NCBI RefSeq assembly: GCF_905372335.1
Contig: NZ_CAJPOU010000014.1
Location: 1 to 40,298 of the forward strand
Reading direction: 5' to 3'
DNA length: 40,298 bases
Source of the DNA: Streptococcus sp. A12
Lineage (GTDB): Bacteria; Bacillota; Bacilli; Lactobacillales; Streptococcaceae
Shown here: in pieces, positions 8,306 to 14,777 of the stretch
How positions within the stretch are numbered: position 1 is the stretch's first letter
Layout: each line of letters begins with the position of its first letter
Position numbers and translations under genes: made by a program
Notes under the pieces: generated by a model
What the model was told of the DNA's origin: nothing
Databases searched by the model: none
The model's input: only the letters and a program-made list of their open reading frames with translations

Positions 8306-9250
8306 ATGAAACAGGTCTTTTTATCGACAACGACTGAATTTAAAGAAATAGAGACACTGGAACCCGGTAGCTGGATCAACCTTGTCAATCCTTCCCAAAG
8401 TGAATCGATGGAAATCGCCTCTGCTTTTAACATCGATATTGCCGACTTACGGGCACCGCTCGATGCGGAAGAAATGTCCCGTATGACTATCGAAGATGAA
8501 TATACCTTGATCATCGTAGACGTTCCCATCAAGGAAGAGCGGAACAATCAGACCTACTATGTCACCATCCCTTTGGGGATCATCCTAACAGAAGAGGCTA
8601 TCATCACCACTTGCTTGGAAGAGTTGCCTCTCCTAGACACCTTTATCAATCGTCGCTTGCGGAATTTCTATACCTTCATGCGATCCCGCTTCATCTTCCA
8701 GATCCTTTATCGCAATGCTGAACTGTATTTGTCCGCACTTCGTACCCTGGATCGTAAGAGTGAACAGATTGAAAGTCAATTGCACAAATCAACGCGTAAT
8801 GAAGAGCTGATTGAACTGATGGAGCTGGAAAAAACCATCGTCTACTTCAAGGCCTCTCTAAAAACCAATGAGCGTGTGATCAAGAAATTGACCAGTGCCA
8901 CTAGTAACATCAAGAAATACCTGGAAGACGAGGACTTGTTGGAAGATACCTTGATCGAGACCCAACAGGCCATTGAGATGGCGGATATTTATGGAAACAT
9001 TCTCCATTCTATGACCGATACCTTCGCATCGATCATCTCCAACAACCAGAACAATATCATGAAAACCTTGGCCATGGTGACCATCGTCATGTCCATCCCA
9101 ACCATGATCTTCTCGGCCTATGGGATGAACTTTAAAAACAATGATCTCCCCCTCAACGGAGAACCTAATGCTTTCTGGCTCATTATCTTTATTGCCTTTG
9201 CCATGACCGGATCGCTCGTTGTCTACCTTATCCATAAAAAATGGTTCTAA
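8306..9250 (+). CDS. CorA-family magnesium/divalent cation transporter
   Basis: 314-aa CorA-type channel subunit. The N-terminal cytoplasmic alpha/beta domain and the long helical stretch (about 120-250) lead to two C-terminal membrane segments (about 248-270 and 288-309). The family signature GMN is at 273-275 at the pore mouth (SAYGMNFKNN), followed by a short periplasmic loop, NDLPLNGEPNAFW. The chosen ATG has GGGGAGG 6 nt upstream; in-frame codons extending back towards 8165 overlap the uvrA promoter and are not used. It probably shares a transcript with the next gene, 28 nt downstream. Ion specificity (Mg versus Co/Ni) cannot be read from the sequence. Confidence 0.9.
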   Translation: MKQVFLSTTTEFKEIETLEPGSWINLVNPSQSESMEIASAFNIDIADLRAPLDAEEMSRMTIEDEYTLIIVDVPIKEERNNQTYYVTIPLGIILTEEAIITTCLEELPLLDTFINRRLRNFYTFMRSRFIFQILYRNAELYLSALRTLDRKSEQIESQLHKSTRNEELIELMELEKTIVYFKASLKTNERVIKKLTSATSNIKKYLEDEDLLEDTLIETQQAIEMADIYGNILHSMTDTFASIISNNQNNIMKTLAMVTIVMSIPTMIFSAYGMNFKNNDLPLNGEPNAFWLIIFIAFAMTGSLVVYLIHKKWF

Positions 9251-9278
9251 CATCTACTAATAACACAAAGGAGTATTT

Positions 9279-9953
9279 ATGTCTCAATTTGATTTGACCC
9301 AATTAAGTAAAAAGAATCAAGAATTCGTTCGCATCGCTAAACACCAATTGATTGAAAACGGCAAAACAGAAGAAGAGGCTACTAGCCTGATTGAAGAAAT
9401 TCTTCCAGCTATCTTTGAAAACCAACCAAAAGGAGTAACAGCGCGAACTCTCTTTGGAGCGCCAACTGTTTGGGCCAATGCTTTTAGCGATCAGGAACGC
9501 TACGAAAAAGAGCATCCAAAAGAGAATGATGCTCCTCATCTCATGATCACAGATTCTTTCCTTCTTGTCTTTGGTCTCTTTGCTGCCATTTCAGCCTTCA
9601 TGAACTTATTTGCTCCTCAGGGAACCACTTATGGACTCCTCACATTGACTCTTGGTAGCTTGGCTGGTGGGGCTGTGCTCTATTTGATGTATTACTACTT
9701 CTACCAATACTACGAAGTTTCTAAACGTGGAATGAAACGGCCTGCTTTAACCAAGTCACTTCCTATCCTAATGTTGGCGATGATCCTTTGGGTTGTGATT
9801 CTCATGGTCACTGCTTTGCTTCCACAATTCCTCAACCCGCGTGTACCAAACTGGTTCATGCTCTTACTCGGTGGTAGTGCTCTTCTCCTCCGCTACTATT
9901 TGAAGAAAAAATACAATATCAAGAGCGCCAATACAGCACCTCAACGACGCTAA
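9279..9953 (+). CDS. DUF1129-family membrane protein
   Basis: 224-aa integral membrane protein of unknown function. A hydrophilic, acidic N-terminal region (1-88) is followed by four predicted membrane segments (about 93-112, 118-139, 162-184, 194-208) and a basic C terminus. I assign DUF1129 from the characteristic start (LTKKN-like SKKNQEFV with LIENGKTEEEA) and the TARTLFG-P segment. The ATG has AAGGAG 7 nt upstream. Being 28 nt after the corA-like gene and before a clear terminator, it is probably co-transcribed, but no shared function is established. Confidence 0.8.
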   Translation: MSQFDLTQLSKKNQEFVRIAKHQLIENGKTEEEATSLIEEILPAIFENQPKGVTARTLFGAPTVWANAFSDQERYEKEHPKENDAPHLMITDSFLLVFGLFAAISAFMNLFAPQGTTYGLLTLTLGSLAGGAVLYLMYYYFYQYYEVSKRGMKRPALTKSLPILMLAMILWVVILMVTALLPQFLNPRVPNWFMLLLGGSALLLRYYLKKKYNIKSANTAPQRR

Positions 9954-9957
9954 AAAG

Positions 9958-9990
9958 AAACGGATGAAGTTTTCATCCGTTTTTGTTTTT
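9958..9990. terminator. Bidirectional terminator between DUF1129 gene and acetyltransferase
   Basis: AAACGGATGAA (9958-9968) pairs with TTCATCCGTTT (9972-9982) around a tiny loop, followed by a T-rich tract on the plus strand and preceded by A-rich sequence for the minus strand. It sits between convergent genes. Confidence 0.85.
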
Positions 9991-10510
9991 ACTGTATCTC
10001 CCTGTTCAATCTTTTTGAAAAATAGAGGACTAAGTCATCATTGTTTTCACAAGAACTGTAAGGGGCCAAGGGCTGATCCCTAAACCAAACTCCAGATCCA
10101 TCTGGGATATAGCCTCGTTTGACATACAGTCTTTGAGCTGGGCCATAACCCGAGTGTAAACCAACCCCTAAAGTAACAATCTCTGATAGTAGCCAGACTC
10201 TTTTTTCTGCCTCCTCTAAGAGTTGATTCCCAATCCCTCGATTTCTAAATGGTTCAAAAACATTAAAATCAGATAGTTCAGGATAGACTCCCACGAAAGG
10301 GCCGTGTTTGGCAGCAGGCAATATAGTGATATAGCCTGCCACAAATCCATCCGACTCAGCTACTAATACGTCCCTCTCTCTATTCTCCTGCTCCTGAAAA
10401 TAGCTAGTCAAGATATCCTCTCTACCCGGCCACCCTTGATGGATAAAGGCTTGAGAGATCCCTTCAATATCATACTCCATCATTCTTCTGATGATTGTGC
10501 ATTCCTTCAT
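9989..10510 (-). CDS. GNAT-family N-acetyltransferase
   Basis: 173-aa GCN5-related acetyltransferase. The acetyl-CoA pyrophosphate loop appears as FRNRGIGNQLLEEAEKR (about 92-108), the R/Q-x-x-G-x-G/A motif A. The preceding beta strand (AGYITILP) and the C-terminal RLYVKRGYIPDGSGVWF are also typical. The substrate is unknown. The ATG has AAGGAG 6 nt upstream, and a minus-strand extended -10 (TGCTATAAT, 10549-10541) lies about 30 nt before it, so the gene is independently transcribed. The stop codon lies within the T tract of the shared terminator. Confidence 0.85.
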   Translation of the reverse strand: MKECTIIRRMMEYDIEGISQAFIHQGWPGREDILTSYFQEQENRERDVLVAESDGFVAGYITILPAAKHGPFVGVYPELSDFNVFEPFRNRGIGNQLLEEAEKRVWLLSEIVTLGVGLHSGYGPAQRLYVKRGYIPDGSGVWFRDQPLAPYSSCENNDDLVLYFSKRLNREIQ

Positions 10511-10540
10511 GTTGCGCTCCTTGATACCTTTCTCCCCCTC

Positions 10541-10549
10541 ATTATAGCA
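10541..10549 (-). promoter_or_regulatory. Extended -10 promoter of the acetyltransferase gene
   Basis: Minus-strand TGCTATAAT (10549-10541): perfect TATAAT with TGn and no good -35. It implies a leader of about 25 nt. Confidence 0.55.
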
Positions 10550-10586
10550 TAATTAGAGCTTGGGAAAGGACAAAGAGTTTCACACG

Positions 10587-10814
10587 GACCTAACTCACTA
10601 TCACATTTCTATGCTCGCAAAAAAAGATCCAAAAGGGTCTTAATTCGCTCTCTTGTTTCCGAGCTCATGGAAAAGAGGTCCACTGGACCTGAAAAAAAGA
10701 CCCGTAAGGGTCTTATTCGCTCTCTTGTTTTCAAGCTCATGAAAAAGAGGTCCACTGGACCTCAACTCGCTATCCAATTTCCAGGCTCGTGAAAAAAAGA
10801 CCCGTAAGGGTCTT
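10587..10814. repeat. Array of alternating terminator-like hairpins downstream of rpsR
   Basis: This fills most of the 308-nt gene-free stretch 10511-10818. Two hairpin types alternate. Type 1 is AAGACCC-GTAA-GGGTCTT at 10697-10714 and 10797-10814, with a wobble-paired variant at 10624-10641. Type 2 is AGGTCC-ACT-GGACCT at 10676-10690 and 10748-10762, with a half copy (GGACCT) near 10587. The spacers are also repeated (TTCGCTCTCTTGTTTnC, AGCTCATG), giving a 72-73-nt tandem duplication (10624-10696 and 10697-10769) and a 100-nt distance between the two perfect type 1 copies. Confidence 0.85.
10790..10814 (-). terminator. Terminator of rpsF-ssb-rpsR
   Basis: On the minus strand the stem AAGACCC/GGGTCTT (10797-10814) is followed directly by a run of seven T (plus-strand A tract 10792-10798). 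It starts 5 nt after the rpsR stop and is the first hairpin met by polymerase; the other hairpins of the array would act as back-ups. Confidence 0.85.
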
Positions 10815-10818
10815 TTCT

Positions 10819-11058
10819 TTAATCTTCGTTTACGAAAGGCATCAAAGCCATTACGCGAGCGCGTTTGATAGCTGTTGTTACTTTACGTTGGTTTTTAGCT
10901 GAAGTTCCTGTTACACGACGAGGAAGGATTTTCCCACGTTCTGAAACGAAACGGCTAAGAAGCTCAGTATCTTTGTAATCAACATATTCAATTTTGTTTG
11001 CTGCGATGTAATCAACTTTTTTACGGCGTTTGAATCCGCCACGACGTTGTTGAGCCAT
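10819..11058 (-). CDS. rpsR: Small ribosomal subunit protein bS18
   Basis: 79-aa S18, full length, binding next to S6 on the 30S platform. It shows the basic N terminus (QQRRGGFKRRKKVDYI), the core VDYKDTELLSRFVSERGKILPRR and the C-terminal TAIKRARVMALMPFV. AAGGAG lies 8 nt before the ATG. It is the last gene of rpsF-ssb-rpsR, 41 nt after ssb, and ends in the terminator at 10790-10814. Confidence 0.97.
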   Translation of the reverse strand: MAQQRRGGFKRRKKVDYIAANKIEYVDYKDTELLSRFVSERGKILPRRVTGTSAKNQRKVTTAIKRARVMALMPFVNED

Positions 11059-11099
11059 GTTTATTTCTCCTTTATAGTTTTAATTCGTTAAACCCATTC

Positions 11100-11594
11100 T
11101 TAGAATGGTAGATCGTCATCCGAGATGTCCATTGGATTAGCTCCGAATGGATTGTCATCACGTCCAAAGTTTGGTGTTGCGTTTGATGGTTCAGATCCTC
11201 CAAAGCTTGGAGCTGCATTTCCTGCAAATCCTCCAGCTGAAGCATAACCACCACCTGCTTGTCCTTCACGATTCGCGCGGCTTTCCAACAATTGGAAGCT
11301 GTCCGCTACGACTTCAGTGACATAAACACGTTGACCTTGCTGATTCTCATAATTACGAGTCTGGATACGACCTGTAATCCCAACTAAGGCACCCTTTTTA
11401 GCCCAATTTGCTAAATTTTCAGCTTGTTGACGCCAAATCACACAGTTGATAAAGTCCGCATCTCGTTCACCATTTTGGTTTTTAAAATTACGGTTAACCG
11501 CGAGTGAGAATGTCGCAACAGCCTGATTTTGAGGGGTATAACGAAGTTCAGCATCTCGAGTCATACGACCTACAAGTACAACATTGTTAATCAT
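11100..11594 (-). CDS. ssb: Single-stranded DNA-binding protein
   Basis: 164-aa SSB. The N-terminal OB fold (about 1-105) includes the conserved MINNVVLVGRMTRDAELRYT and a C-terminal fold segment TEVVADSFQLLE. A low-complexity Gly/Asn/Ala/Ser linker leads to the acidic tip DISDDDLPF (156-164), which recruits repair and replication partners. AGAAGGTG lies just upstream of the ATG. Its place between rpsF and rpsR is the usual bacterial order, so it is transcribed with the ribosomal genes from the promoter at 11986-12014. Confidence 0.97.
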   Translation of the reverse strand: MINNVVLVGRMTRDAELRYTPQNQAVATFSLAVNRNFKNQNGERDADFINCVIWRQQAENLANWAKKGALVGITGRIQTRNYENQQGQRVYVTEVVADSFQLLESRANREGQAGGGYASAGGFAGNAAPSFGGSEPSNATPNFGRDDNPFGANPMDISDDDLPF

Positions 11595-11620
11595 TAGTCA
11601 CCTTCTTTATTCGTTAGGGC

Positions 11621-11911
11621 TTACGCGTCAACTTTTACGATCATGTGACGAAGAATGTCACCGTTGATTTTTGAAAGACGGTCGAACTCGTTAAGAGCTG
11701 CATCGTCGTTCGCTTCAACGTTTACGATGTGGTAAAGTCCTTCACGGAAATCTTGGATTTCGTATGCAAGACGACGTTTTTCCCAATCTTTTGATTCAAC
11801 AACAGTTGCACCGTTGTCAGTCAAGATAGAGTCAAAGCGTGCTACCAAAGCGTTTTTAGCTTCTTCTTCAATGTTTGGACGAATAATATAAAGAATTTCG
11901 TATTTAGCCAT
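11621..11911 (-). CDS. rpsF: Small ribosomal subunit protein bS6
   Basis: 96-aa S6 (ferredoxin-like fold), starting MAKYEILYIIRPN with the conserved WEKRRLAYEIQDFREGLYHIV. It forms a heterodimer with S18 on the 30S platform. AGGAGG lies 9 nt before the ATG. First gene of the operon, with a strong promoter and a structured leader upstream. In other bacteria the S6:S18 complex can bind its own mRNA leader; whether that happens here is discussed with the leader. Confidence 0.97.
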   Translation of the reverse strand: MAKYEILYIIRPNIEEEAKNALVARFDSILTDNGATVVESKDWEKRRLAYEIQDFREGLYHIVNVEANDDAALNEFDRLSKINGDILRHMIVKVDA

Positions 11912-11980
11912 TGATATGTTCCTCCTTTTGGTCTAATGACCCCAAGTCTTTGCAAGGGGTAAGTGAGGTTTGCTCACAAG
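11912..11980 (-). promoter_or_regulatory. Structured 5' leader of rpsF mRNA
   Basis: The leader of about 68 nt (minus strand) holds a hairpin GTGAG/CTCAC (11977-11963), then GGGGT paired with ACCCC (arms 11956-11960 and 11939-11943), and a small hairpin GGTC-ATTA-GACC (11941-11930) right beside the AGGAGG. The last two share bases 11939-11941 and cannot form together, which gives a possible on/off switch near the start site. I could not find the conserved CCG bulge of the published S6:S18 motif, so I do not call it that element. Confidence 0.4.
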
Positions 11981-11985
11981 AAACT

Positions 11986-12014
11986 ATTATACCAGACTTT
12001 GGGATAGAAGGCAA
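11986..12014 (-). promoter_or_regulatory. Promoter of rpsF-ssb-rpsR
   Basis: Minus strand TTGCCT (12014-12009), exactly 17 nt, TATAAT (11991-11986), with TGG before the -10 (extended -10). One of the strongest promoter matches in the window, fitting a ribosomal operon. Confidence 0.8.
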
Positions 12015-12100
12015 GTGAAAATACCTTCTCTTGATTCTTTTCGAAAAGATTTATTTTTCTTCTATTATTTTCTCTCCTTTTTTACAACAAGGAAATCTCT

Positions 12101-12155
12101 CCCTTTCCTTAAAGAAAACTGATATCAGTTAGCTTTAAGAAAGGGCCGTTATACT
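12101..12155 (+). promoter_or_regulatory. Large dyad overlapping a probable promoter of the GT2/NAGPA operon
   Basis: AACTGATATCAGTT (12117-12130) is a perfect 14-bp palindrome. It is flanked symmetrically by CTTAAAG (12108-12114) and CTTTAAG (12133-12139) and, with a mismatch, by a CCnTT/AAnGG outer arm, giving a dyad of about 44 bp. A -10-like TATACT (12150-12155) follows; any -35 would fall inside the dyad (TCAGTT at 12125, 19-nt spacer, or TTAGCT at 12129, 15-nt spacer). There is no T run, so an operator or RNA hairpin is likelier than a terminator. Confidence 0.5.
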
Positions 12156-12188
12156 ACCTTCATCCCAAACAAGAAACGAGGAACGGTT

Positions 12189-13241
12189 ATGAATTATTTA
12201 GTCATCCCCGCTTATCAACCCGATCAAAAACTTCTCAAACTGGTAAAAAAACTGAGAGAAAAATGTGACTTCTCCATTATCGTTGTGGACGATGGTAGTT
12301 CTGATGACTGCCAAGCGATTTTTGAAAAATTAGACGGGCTAGCTACAGTCCTTCACCACGAAACCAACCTTGGAAAAGGAGGGGCTCTCAAAACAGCCTA
12401 CACTTACATTCAAGAGCAAGGGCAATACGGAACAGTCATCACTGCCGATGCTGATGGTCAACATAAGGTTTGGGATATCTTCCGCGTAGCCAATCAATCA
12501 CAAGAAAATCCGAACCAATTGGTTCTAGGGGCACGCGCCTTTTCAGGCAAGGTTCCTTTGCGTTCTGCTTTTGGAAATAAATTGACCCGCTTCTTGTTCA
12601 AGCAACAAACAGGGGTCGCTGTGACAGATACGCAGACTGGCCTTCGAGCCTTTACAACCAACATGATCCCCTTTATGTTAGATATCGAGGGACAACGGTA
12701 TGAGTACGAAATGAATGTGCTCCTCGCAGCTAGTAAGGCCTTCCCCATCTGGGAAGTTCCGATTGAAACAGTTTATATCAATGACAATGAAGGATCCCAC
12801 TTCCGTCCTATTCGAGACGGTCTCATGATCTACAAGGACATGTTCAAGTTTGCCCTCTCTTCCCTGAGTAGCTTTATCGTTGACTATCTAGTCTACGCCT
12901 TCTTCCTTTTCGTGATGATGGCTGTCCCGATTAGTCTTCGCATCCTCCTTGCAAACGGGATCGCTCGTGTTGCCAGCTCCATCTTTAACTACTCGACCAA
13001 CAAACGTCTAGTCTTTAAGAACAAAGACAGCGTGGCTCGAACCGGAAGTGGTTACTTGGGACTTGCGATTGGACTCTTTATTCTCGATACCCTCTTGATT
13101 CGACTCTTCTATACAAGCTTTGGTCTCCATTTACTCCTCAGCAAAGTGATCGTCGGACTCTTGCTCTTCGTCGTCTCGTGGTTGATTCAGAAAAAAATCA
13201 TTTTCAAGGAAAGGACTGCTACCCACCATGAAATTCTTTAA
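12189..13241 (+). CDS. GT2 glycosyltransferase fused to a GtrA-like membrane domain
   Basis: 350 aa. Residues 1-220 are a GT-A family 2 domain of the dolichol-phosphate mannosyltransferase type: VVDDGSSDD (32-40), NLGKGGAL (60-67), the metal-binding ADADGQH (86-92) and DTQTGLRAF (147-155). Residues 223-340 are a GtrA-like domain with four membrane segments and NYSTNKRLVF (267-276). The usual role of this pairing is to move a sugar from a nucleotide donor to undecaprenyl phosphate and flip it; that function is inferred from the family. It overlaps the next gene by 14 nt and heads a three-gene coupled operon. Acceptor and sugar are unknown. Confidence 0.88.
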   Translation: MNYLVIPAYQPDQKLLKLVKKLREKCDFSIIVVDDGSSDDCQAIFEKLDGLATVLHHETNLGKGGALKTAYTYIQEQGQYGTVITADADGQHKVWDIFRVANQSQENPNQLVLGARAFSGKVPLRSAFGNKLTRFLFKQQTGVAVTDTQTGLRAFTTNMIPFMLDIEGQRYEYEMNVLLAASKAFPIWEVPIETVYINDNEGSHFRPIRDGLMIYKDMFKFALSSLSSFIVDYLVYAFFLFVMMAVPISLRILLANGIARVASSIFNYSTNKRLVFKNKDSVARTGSGYLGLAIGLFILDTLLIRLFYTSFGLHLLLSKVIVGLLLFVVSWLIQKKIIFKERTATHHEIL

Positions 13242-14130
13242 AAAATCATATACCTATGCTGCTTGTTTCGGCATCCTGCTAACAAGTTCCTTCAGCTATT
13301 CTATGCTCAAGACCTTTGTCTTATCCGATGCTATCCAAACAGTCAAAGCTACGACCACTGATACCAAGGCGGCTGAACAAGCTTCCGCAACTGCTACTAC
13401 TACAGATACCAGTTACTCCGATGACAATATCCAGGTAAGCCTGACAGAAAAAACAGTTGAAAACACTCAGGTTTACATTGCAGATATTACGCTTAGCTCC
13501 TCAGACTATCTCAAGACGGCTCTAGCCCAAAATACCTATGGAACAAACGTGACAGCTAAAACTTCCGTCACTGCAGCTGAGAATAATGCCATTCTAGCCG
13601 TCAATGGAGACTACTACGGAGCTAACAGCACCGGCTATGTCATCCGAAACGGAGTGGTCTACCGTGATACGGTTCGCGAAGACTCTAGCAATGGCGACCT
13701 GGCGATTTATAAAGATGGTTCCTTCAAGGTTATCTACGAAGATGAAATCTCTGCGGATCAGTTGGTCAAAGACGGGGTTGTTAATCTCCTTGCCTTCGGA
13801 CCTTCCTTGGTGGAAAATGGGGAAATAACTGTCGATACCAATTCAGAGGTGGGACAATCCATGTCTTCTAACCCACGGACGGCTATCGGAATCATCGACG
13901 AAAACCACTACATCATTGTCGTCTCGAACGGCCGGACTTCAGAGAGCCAAGGCCTGTCTCTCTACCAATTAGCAGAAGTGATGAAGTCTTATGGCGTTAA
14001 AACAGCCTATAACCTAGACGGGGGTGGATCTTCTACACTTTACTTCAATGGCCAAGTTATTAACAAACCAACAACAAATGGTACTATCTCAGAAAGGGCG
14101 GTGAGTGACATTGTCTACATCGGTTACTAA
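13228..14130 (+). CDS. Membrane-anchored phosphodiester glycosidase (NAGPA family)
   Basis: 300 aa. A basic N terminus and one hydrophobic segment (about 9-31) make a signal or anchor, followed by a Thr/Ala-rich linker (40-65) and an extracytoplasmic NAGPA-type domain (about 70-300). Family features are NGDYYG (126-131), RTAIG (217-221), NGRTSESQGLS (234-244) and YNLDGGGSSTLYF (261-273). The mammalian relative removes GlcNAc from a phosphodiester, and bacterial members are thought to act on sugar phosphodiesters in envelope polymers or exopolysaccharide. The start lies inside the end of the glycosyltransferase gene with only a weak GGAAAGG upstream, so translation is probably coupled. The 3' end overlaps the next gene by 26 nt. 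Confidence 0.87.
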   Translation: MKFFKKSYTYAACFGILLTSSFSYSMLKTFVLSDAIQTVKATTTDTKAAEQASATATTTDTSYSDDNIQVSLTEKTVENTQVYIADITLSSSDYLKTALAQNTYGTNVTAKTSVTAAENNAILAVNGDYYGANSTGYVIRNGVVYRDTVREDSSNGDLAIYKDGSFKVIYEDEISADQLVKDGVVNLLAFGPSLVENGEITVDTNSEVGQSMSSNPRTAIGIIDENHYIIVVSNGRTSESQGLSLYQLAEVMKSYGVKTAYNLDGGGSSTLYFNGQVINKPTTNGTISERAVSDIVYIGY

Positions 14131-14518
14131 TCCTATCAAACAACGGTTGAAAAAGACCATCCTCTGGTACACTCTGATTTCAGCTTTCTTCTTCGTCGGA
14201 AGTCGCATCTACGAACACTTTAGTTTTGGCGAAACCTCTGCCTTCATGCACTACCTCTTCTTGATTCCTTTGATTGGTGGCGCCTTGCTAGTGGCTCTGC
14301 AACTAGTGGTAAAAGGCCTCTCTCGAATCACTCTTAATCTTTGGAACTCAGCTGTTGCCACGGCAACTGCTGGAGCCCTCTACCGAGGTATTGTTAACCT
14401 CTCTGGTCGTTCAACAACTCTCGATCAACCCTACTATTATGTTGCAGGGATCTTCCTAGCCCTTGCCCTCATCAGCATCTTCTTTGTCCGCAGTGTCTGG
14501 GTGGAGAAAACAGCCTAA
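14105..14518 (+). CDS. Small four-TM membrane protein of unknown function
   Basis: 137 aa; I do not recognise a named family. Four predicted membrane segments lie at about 17-34, 45-66, 75-95 and 107-128, separated by short charged loops, with no obvious catalytic motif. I chose the GTG at 14105 because AAAGGGCG lies about 5 nt upstream; a TTG two codons on is the alternative. It overlaps the glycosidase gene by 26 nt, a strong sign of one operon and coupled translation. It may help the upstream glycosyltransferase or glycosidase at the membrane (inference from context only). A clear terminator follows at once. Confidence 0.75.
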   Translation: MTLSTSVTNPIKQRLKKTILWYTLISAFFFVGSRIYEHFSFGETSAFMHYLFLIPLIGGALLVALQLVVKGLSRITLNLWNSAVATATAGALYRGIVNLSGRSTTLDQPYYYVAGIFLALALISIFFVRSVWVEKTA

Positions 14519-14523
14519 GATCA

Positions 14524-14556
14524 AAAACGTCCGTTTCTTTATAGAACGGACGTTTT
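14524..14556 (+). terminator. Terminator of the GT2/NAGPA operon
   Basis: AAAACGTCCGTT (14524-14535) pairs with AACGGACGTTTT (14545-14556), 12 perfect pairs with a 9-nt loop, 6 nt after the stop codon. The A tract on the left arm could also allow use on the minus strand. Confidence 0.85.
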
Positions 14557-14582
14557 AGTTTGAAGTCAAAGTCTTCTGAGAA

Positions 14583-14714
14583 ACTTTCCTTAGGTGAGAA
14601 CGGACGTCAGCGAACTTCTTCAAAGTTCCATGACTTAGTTTTGAACCTAAGGTTTCAAAACTCCCGAGTGCTTGAAACAATATTGTTTCAAGCACTTTTC
14701 TCACAGCGGAAAGT
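14583..14714. repeat. Branched inverted-repeat element (MITE-like or structured RNA)
   Basis: Terminal inverted repeats ACTTTCC (14583-14589) / GGAAAGT (14708-14714) and TGAGAA (14595-14600) / TTCTCA (14698-14703) close a 132-nt segment. Inside are three further hairpins: GAACTT/AAGTTC (14612-14628), AGTTTTGAA/TTCAAAACT (14637-14662) and a perfect 30-bp palindrome AGTGCTTGAAACAAT/ATTGTTTCAAGCACT (14667-14696). No ORF. A 10-nt piece, GAACGGACGT (14598-14607), duplicates part of the preceding terminator (14544-14553). No target-site duplication is evident. It lies between two convergent transcription units. Confidence 0.7.
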
Positions 14715-14777
14715 CCCTGTAAGGAGTAAATGATATCTATTGCAGAATCATTTAATTTTTATGCAAAAACAGTTTGT

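Noticed and set aside
10587..10814. Possible CRISPR array
   Set aside because: The repeated units are short palindromes with repeated spacers. A CRISPR array would have unique spacers of constant length and a nearby cas locus; neither is present.
14667..14696. 30-bp palindrome as the terminator of the surface protease gene
   Set aside because: On the minus strand no T run follows the stem, and it is embedded in a larger closed structure. It may still contribute to ending transcription, but I do not call it a terminator.
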